From assembly GCF_013408795.1 (NCBI RefSeq), contig NZ_JACCCC010000001.1, positions 1,054,001-1,118,000 of the forward strand: 64,000 bases of DNA. Reading direction: 5' to 3'. Below the pieces are notes generated by a model. It had not been told where the DNA came from. It ran no database searches and saw only the letters and a program-made list of their open reading frames with translations. This document shows, in pieces, positions 59,479 to 64,000 of this stretch. This DNA comes from Spinactinospora alkalitolerans. GTDB lineage: Bacteria > Actinomycetota > Actinomycetes > Streptosporangiales > Streptosporangiaceae. The first letter of the stretch is position 1; every line of letters begins with the position of its first letter. The translations under genes and the position numbers were made by a program.

Positions 59479-60564
59479 ATGAACAATGACGATCTGGATC
59501 CTCGCGACACCGAGATCCGCGACACCGACGACGGCGCCGTTCAGCCCGATCCGAACGGCGCGTCGGAGGATTCTGGCTCCCCCGCGTCCACCCGCGGGGG
59601 AGCCAGCGCCGTCTCGGAGGCCGCTGCGAAGCACGACGACACGGGCGGCGGCCGGAGCGGTTCCCCGCCTGATGAGAGCGGTTCGGAGACCTCCGCGGCC
59701 GCGGACGAACCGGCCGGTACAGGGGAGGGTCCGGACGCCACGATGAGCGCGAAGAAGCAGGGCAAGGGCGAGGAAAAAGCGGGCTCCTTCTGGAAGGAGC
59801 TCCCCATCCTGATCGTGATCGCCTTGGTCCTGGCGTTCGTCATCAGGACCTGGGTGGTCCAGCCGTTCTACATCCCGTCCAGTTCGATGGAGGACACCCT
59901 CCTCATCGGCGACCGGGTGTTCGTGAACAAGCTGGTCTATGAGGTGCGCGACATCAAGCGCGGCGACATCGTCGTGTTCAACGGCAGCGGCTCCTGGGAC
60001 GAGGAGGACGATGTCACGGTCGAGGAGCCGACCAACCCCGTCTCGCGGCTGTTCACCTGGGTGGGCCAGCAGTTCGGCATGGCGCCCACCGGCAAGGACT
60101 ACATCAAGCGCGTGATCGGCCTGCCCGGGGACACCGTCCAGTGCTGCGACGAGCAGAACCGCGTCCTGGTCAACGGCGTGCCGCTGAACGAGGACTACCT
60201 CTACCCCGGGAGCCTGGAGACCCACCAGGAGTTCGGCCCGGTGGAGGTCCCCGAGGGACGGCTGTGGGTCATGGGGGACCACCGCGCCGTCTCCTACGAC
60301 TCCCGCATGCACCAGTCGGATCCGGGCGGCGGCACGATCTCCGAGGAGTCGGTGGTGGGCCGGGCCTTCGTCATCGTGTGGCCGCTGGGCAGGATGGACA
60401 CGCTGCCGATCCCCGACACCTTCACCGGGCTCAACGAGGGGACCGCCGAAGCGGCGGCGGCCGGCGTCCCGTTCGCGCTCGGCGCGGCCGCGGCGGTCCC
60501 GGTGCACCTCGCCGGCCGGCGCGCGCGGCGGGGGGCGCGCCCCGTTCGGAGGCGGGGCCGGTGA
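59479..60564 (+). CDS. lepB: Signal peptidase I
   Basis: A 361-aa type I leader peptidase. A long acidic, disordered cytoplasmic start (about 105 residues) precedes one membrane segment (about 109-128, LPILIVIALVLAFVIRTW). The catalytic serine is S136 (PSSSMEDTLLIGDR) and the general-base lysine K210 (DYIKRVIGLPGD). MGDHRAVSYDSR is the family box. A second hydrophobic stretch near the C-terminus is followed by an Arg-rich end. A -10-like TAGGCT at 59463 makes a leaderless mRNA likely. Streptomyces has several such genes in tandem here; this window has one. Confidence 0.94.
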   Translation: MNNDDLDPRDTEIRDTDDGAVQPDPNGASEDSGSPASTRGGASAVSEAAAKHDDTGGGRSGSPPDESGSETSAAADEPAGTGEGPDATMSAKKQGKGEEKAGSFWKELPILIVIALVLAFVIRTWVVQPFYIPSSSMEDTLLIGDRVFVNKLVYEVRDIKRGDIVVFNGSGSWDEEDDVTVEEPTNPVSRLFTWVGQQFGMAPTGKDYIKRVIGLPGDTVQCCDEQNRVLVNGVPLNEDYLYPGSLETHQEFGPVEVPEGRLWVMGDHRAVSYDSRMHQSDPGGGTISEESVVGRAFVIVWPLGRMDTLPIPDTFTGLNEGTAEAAAAGVPFALGAAAAVPVHLAGRRARRGARPVRRRGR

Positions 60565-60704
60565 CCCCGGGTGGTTGACAGATACCCCATGATGGGTGCT
60601 GTGGGACGACACCGCCTTTGAGCCCGCACCTGGTTGGACGCATCGCACCGACGAAGGAGGCCGGACCACCGGACCGGGAGCGCACGACGAAAGCGAGCCG
60701 TTGG

Positions 60705-61037
60705 ATGAGTTCTGAGGACCTGGAGAAGTACGAAGCCGAGATGGAGCTCCAGCTCTATCGCGAATACCGTGACGTCGTCGGGTTGTTCAGCTACGTGGTG
60801 GAGACCGAACGGCGGTTCTACCTCACCAACCACGTCGACCTGCAGCCGCGTTCGACCGAGAACGGCGAGATGTACTTCGAGGTGGCGATGCAGGACGCGT
60901 GGGTCTGGGACATGTACCGTCCGGCCCGATTCGTCAAGAACGTCCGCGTCGTGACGTTCAAGGACGTCAACGTCGAGGAGATCACAAAGGCGGATCTGGA
61001 GGTTCCCGCGGCCGGTCGGCCGGATCCGGAGGAGTGA
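60705..61037 (+). CDS. DUF2469 family protein
   Basis: A 110-aa conserved actinobacterial protein, almost invariant in sequence (SSEDLEKYEAEMELQLYREYRDVVGLFSYVVETERRFYLTNHVDLQPR). No function known to me. It is usually encoded after lepB, as here. The start is taken at ATG 60705, although the frame is open from 60618. TTGACA at 60575 and the dyad ACCCCATGATGGGTG lie upstream. Confidence 0.9.
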   Translation: MSSEDLEKYEAEMELQLYREYRDVVGLFSYVVETERRFYLTNHVDLQPRSTENGEMYFEVAMQDAWVWDMYRPARFVKNVRVVTFKDVNVEEITKADLEVPAAGRPDPEE

Positions 61038-61138
61038 TCCCGCGGTGCCGCCCGGACGGCGCGGCACCGGGCATGTTGCGGCGCCCGCTCTCCGGGTAGG
61101 GCCGTCCCCGTAGGACATCAGCCGACCGGGGAGGATCC

Positions 61139-61528
61139 ATGCGCGAGGAACAGAGCGGCGACGACGCCGCGCGCACCAACCAGGCCCGCGAGGAGCCGAT
61201 GCCGGCCACCCCCGAGAGCGCCCCGGGGCAGGCCGCCGTCCGGCGCAACGAGGAGTTGGGAAGCCTCGGCACCACCTCGGACCTTCCGCCGCAGGCGCAG
61301 GCCCCCGCCGACGACCGCGCTCCGCACCCGCCCGAACGCGTGACCGGCGGCGTCCCCGCCGCCGACGCTCCGCAGAATGCCCCGGGCGTGCAGGCGACCG
61401 GCTCCGACCCCCACCACGAGGACGCCGACTGGCACGTCCGCGACGTCGCCAACGCCGTCCACGGCCGGCCCGACGGCGAGGTCGACCCCCGCCCCGACCA
61501 GCCCTCGACCGGCTCGGACACGCCTTAG
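61139..61528 (+). CDS. Hypothetical disordered acidic protein
   Basis: A 129-aa hydrophilic protein without hydrophobic segments, rich in Ala, Pro, Asp and Glu, with a somewhat ordered C-terminal patch ([26 protein letters not shown]). GGGGAGGATCC ahead of the ATG supports translation. No family recognised. It lies between the DUF2469 gene and yraN. Confidence 0.6.
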   Translation: MREEQSGDDAARTNQAREEPMPATPESAPGQAAVRRNEELGSLGTTSDLPPQAQAPADDRAPHPPERVTGGVPAADAPQNAPGVQATGSDPHHEDADWHVRDVANAVHGRPDGEVDPRPDQPSTGSDTP

Positions 61529-61652
61529 CCGGGCTTCGCCGTCCGCCCGCGATCCGAGCAGGCGCGTAGGGTGTCCGCTTTTCCACAGCCGGGAGATCCG
61601 GGTGGCGCGCCGCGGTCGCCCGGCCGCACCGTGGGGTGTGGAGGTGGTCTGC

Positions 61653-62033
61653 ATGGTCGTGCACCCACGGACGGCACAGCGGCGCACGGATGCGCTGGGG
61701 CGGCGAGGCGAGGAGCTCGCGGCGGCCTATCTCGAACGCGCGGGAATGCGGGTCCTCGCCCGCAACTGGCGGTGCCGCGAGGGCGAGATCGACATCGTGG
61801 CCCGCTGGGGCGCCACGCTGGTCGTCGCCGAGGTCAAGACGCGGGCCTGTACGCGCTTCGGCACGCCGCTGGAGGCGGTGGACGCGCGGAAACGGGCCCG
61901 GCTGCGCCGGCTGGCGCGGCTCTGGGCGGCCGAACAGGGCGCCCCCTTCCCCCGCGTCCGGATCGACGTGCTCTCGGTCCTGGCGCGGCCGGGCGGCCGG
62001 TGGTACGTCAAGCACCACCGAGGGGTGGCCTAG
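61653..62033 (+). CDS. yraN: UPF0102 (YraN) family protein
   Basis: A 126-aa protein of the restriction-endonuclease-like fold. [49 protein letters not shown] contains the D-(x)n-ExK-type acidic residues of a nuclease core. GGAGG precedes ATG 61653. It abuts comM, whose ATG follows the stop directly. The family's role is unclear, possibly in DNA processing. Confidence 0.9.
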   Translation: MVVHPRTAQRRTDALGRRGEELAAAYLERAGMRVLARNWRCREGEIDIVARWGATLVVAEVKTRACTRFGTPLEAVDARKRARLRRLARLWAAEQGAPFPRVRIDVLSVLARPGGRWYVKHHRGVA

Positions 62034-63569
62034 ATGGGGCTCGCGCGCACCAGGGCCGTCGCCCTGCTCGGGGTGGAGGGGCACAACGTCGAGGTGGAGG
62101 CGCATCTCGGCGACGGACCAGCGGGGCTGACCCTCGTCGGACTGCCCGACACGGCCCTGCGCGAGGCCCGCGACCGCATCAGGGCGGCCGTCATCAACAG
62201 CGGCGAGCACTGGCCCGAGGCGCACATCACGGTCAGCCTCTCCCCGGCCAGCCTGCCCAAGCGCGGCAGCGGATTCGACCTCAGCATCGCCACCGCCGTC
62301 CTCGGCGCGAGCGGGGTGCTGCCCACCGAGGGCGTCTACGACGCCGTGCTCATCGCCGAGCTCGGCCTCGACGGCCGCACCCGCGCCGTCCGCGGCGTCC
62401 TGCCCGCGGTCCTGGCCGCCGTGCGCAAGGGGCACGGCACGGTCGTCGTCGCCCGGGGCAACGCCGAGGAGGCCCGGCTCGTCCCCGACACCGAGGTGGT
62501 CGCGGTGGGCTCCCTCGCCGAGCTGCTGGCCCGGCTGCGCGGCGGACCCGACGTCGAACCCGAGCCCGACCCCGATGACGAGCCGGCCGAGGCGGTCGGC
62601 GACGAGGCGCCCCGCCCCAGGCCGGACCTTGCCGACGTCCTCGGCCAGCCGGTCGCGCGCCGCGCCGTGGAGATCTCCGCCGCGGGCGGCCACAACCTCT
62701 TCCTCCTCGGGCCGCCGGGGACCGGCAAGAGCCTGCTGGCCGAGCGGCTGCCCACCGTCCTGCCCCCGCTGACGATGGAGGAGTCCATCGAGGTCACCGC
62801 GATCCACTCGATCGCGGGCACCCTGCCCAAGGACAAGCCGCTCGTCACCGACCCCCCGTTCTGCGACCCCCACCACACCGCCACCCGGGCCGCCATCATC
62901 GGCGGCGGCACCAGCCACCTGCGGCCCGGCTCGGCTTCGCTGGCGCACCGGGGTGTCCTGTTCATCGACGAGGCCCCGGAGTTCTCCCGGGGCGTCCTCG
63001 ACTCCCTGCGCCAGCCGCTGGAGACGGGCGAGGTCGTGGTGGCGCGCGCGGCGGCCACCGCGCGCTTCCCCGCCCGGTTCCTGTTCGTCCTGGCGGCCAA
63101 CCCCTGCCCGTGCGGCAAGGCCGGCAGCGCCTGCACCTGCCCGGCGCTCATGCGCCGCCGCTACCTCGGACGGCTGTCGGGGCCGCTGCTCGACCGGGTG
63201 GACCTCAAGGTCGAGCTGCAACCGGTCGCCCGGGCCGAGCTCCTCGCGGACCGTGCGTTCGCCGAATCCTCCCTGACCGTGGGCGAACGGGTGGTTCAGG
63301 CGCGGGAGCGGGCGGCCCGGCGCCTGGCCGGAACGCCGTGGAGCACCAACGCCGAAGTGCCCGGCGCGGAACTGCGCCGGCGTTTTCCGCCGCCGCCCGC
63401 GGCGCTGCACATCCTCGGCCGGGCCCTGGACCGGGGGGAGATCAGCGCCAGGGGCGTCGACCGGGTGCTGCGGGTGTCCTGGACGCTCGCCGATCTCGCG
63501 GAGCGCGGCGAACCCACCGTCGACGACACCGGATACGCGTTCGCGCTGTGGTCGGGGACGGCGCAGTGA
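62034..63569 (+). CDS. comM: YifB/ComM-type Mg chelatase-like AAA+ ATPase
   Basis: A 511-aa protein. An N-terminal Lon-like domain (residues 1-165, VEGHNVEVEAHLGDGPAGLTLVGLPD) is followed by the AAA+ domain with Walker A GPPGTGKS at 226-233 and Walker B GVLFIDEAPEF, and a C-terminal lid. The cysteine cluster ANPCPCGKAGSACTC is family-typical. ComM aids branch migration during natural transformation. It sits between yraN and dprA with zero spacing and a 4-bp overlap. Confidence 0.93.
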   Translation: MGLARTRAVALLGVEGHNVEVEAHLGDGPAGLTLVGLPDTALREARDRIRAAVINSGEHWPEAHITVSLSPASLPKRGSGFDLSIATAVLGASGVLPTEGVYDAVLIAELGLDGRTRAVRGVLPAVLAAVRKGHGTVVVARGNAEEARLVPDTEVVAVGSLAELLARLRGGPDVEPEPDPDDEPAEAVGDEAPRPRPDLADVLGQPVARRAVEISAAGGHNLFLLGPPGTGKSLLAERLPTVLPPLTMEESIEVTAIHSIAGTLPKDKPLVTDPPFCDPHHTATRAAIIGGGTSHLRPGSASLAHRGVLFIDEAPEFSRGVLDSLRQPLETGEVVVARAAATARFPARFLFVLAANPCPCGKAGSACTCPALMRRRYLGRLSGPLLDRVDLKVELQPVARAELLADRAFAESSLTVGERVVQARERAARRLAGTPWSTNAEVPGAELRRRFPPPPAALHILGRALDRGEISARGVDRVLRVSWTLADLAERGEPTVDDTGYAFALWSGTAQ

Positions 63570-64000
63570 ACGGGCCTGAGGGCGAGGCGCCGCCCCGGGA
63601 GGAGTTCGATCCGTCCGGGCTCGACGCCGACGCGTCGGCGCGCGCCGGCATCACCGCGACGGCCGAGCCGGGCGATCCGGCGATGGGCCTGCTGCTCGCC
63701 GAGCACGGCGCGGCCCGGGTCTGGGAGGCGCTGGTGCACCGGGAGCGGATCCCGCCACCGGCAGGGACCGACCAGGGGGCCCACTCCGCGCGGCTGGAGC
63801 GCTGGCGGACCAGGGCCGCGGCGGTCGACGTCGACGCGCTGTCGGCGCAGGCGGCCGAACTGGGGGCGCGGCTCGTGCTGCCCGGCGACCCGGAGTGGCC
63901 GGGTCAGCTGGATCCCCTGGCCGAGCGCCGGCCCTATGCGCTGTGGGTCCGGGGTGCGCGCGACCTCCGCCACGCCTGCCTGCGCTCGGTGGCGGTGGTC
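63566..64000 (+). CDS. dprA: DNA processing protein DprA (5' part, runs off the window)
   Basis: The first 145 codons of a DprA/Smf protein. GTG start overlaps the comM stop (GTGA). A divergent, acidic start leads into the N-terminal SAM-like helices (AMGLLLAEHGAARVWEALV) and then WPGQLDPLAERRPYALWVRGARDL, the start of the Rossmann domain that loads RecA on single-stranded DNA. The rest lies beyond the window. Confidence 0.88.
   Translation, partial: MNGPEGEAPPREEFDPSGLDADASARAGITATAEPGDPAMGLLLAEHGAARVWEALVHRERIPPPAGTDQGAHSARLERWRTRAAAVDVDALSAQAAELGARLVLPGDPEWPGQLDPLAERRPYALWVRGARDLRHACLRSVAVV

Noticed and set aside
60575-60603. Perfect -35 TTGACA upstream of the DUF2469 gene
   Set aside because: No acceptable -10 at 16-18 bp, so I do not call a promoter, though the nearby dyad ACCCCATGATGGGTG is noted.
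60294-63410. A 1038-codon open frame on the minus strand across lepB to comM
   Set aside because: It crosses at least five genes with clear family motifs on the plus strand and has shadow-like composition.

Overview
The window is very GC-rich chromosomal DNA from a mycelial-type actinobacterium. The gene order from cimA and gltX through leuCD, gpsA, thiL, recG, smc, ftsY, ffh, trmD, lepB and dprA resembles the conserved core of Streptomyces and its relatives. Protein wording and the inserted genes fit the Nocardiopsaceae (Nocardiopsis/Streptomonospora type) best, but that placement is an inference. GTG and TTG starts are common, several genes look leaderless, and genes are closely packed. No phage, transposase, integrase or CRISPR array is visible.

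Layout: 0-5.9 kb holds cimA behind an isoleucine-type attenuator, a DUF3152 protease, a monooxygenase-fold protein, an FAH-family hydrolase and gltX. 5.9-6.5 kb carries one tRNA-Gln and two tRNA-Glu genes. 6.5-10.4 kb is accessory (AhpD-like protein, MerR regulator divergent from a thioredoxin-like protein, PQQ-type sugar dehydrogenase lipoprotein). 10.4-19.5 kb is core metabolism and envelope: ndgR, leuC, leuD, a small repeat-bearing protein, HU, cofC, plsC, gpsA, a PLP-dependent C-S enzyme and ddl. 19.5-30.2 kb is accessory: MarR, an EI24 membrane protein, the cytochrome bd set cydA-cydB-cydD-cydC, and the DUF305, DUF3105, DUF3515 and RAM-domain proteins.

30.3-44.7 kb holds thiL, a membrane-anchored cellulose-binding protein, rpmB, recG, rsmD, coaD, DUF177, rpmF, rnc, mutM, acyP and smc. 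44.7-54.5 kb has a cobalamin riboswitch with btuF-btuC, ftsY, a GbsR/ABC-2 operon, amtB without its usual glnK-glnD partners, a zinc-ribbon protein and a lipoprotein. 54.8-64 kb is the translation and secretion block ffh, rpsP, khpA, rimM, trmD, rplS, lepB, DUF2469, yraN, comM and the start of dprA, which runs off the end.

The most interesting signals lie between genes. They are: (i) a leader peptide with three consecutive Ile codons and a terminator ahead of cimA, plus a palindrome resembling one at ndgR/leuC; (ii) five copies of a 36-bp intergenic repeat; (iii) three copies of a roughly 300-bp foldback element with shared inverted ends; (iv) a 105-bp in-frame tandem repeat between leuD and HU; and (v) compact palindromic operators at the merR/thioredoxin, cydA, DUF305/DUF3105 and gbsR promoters.
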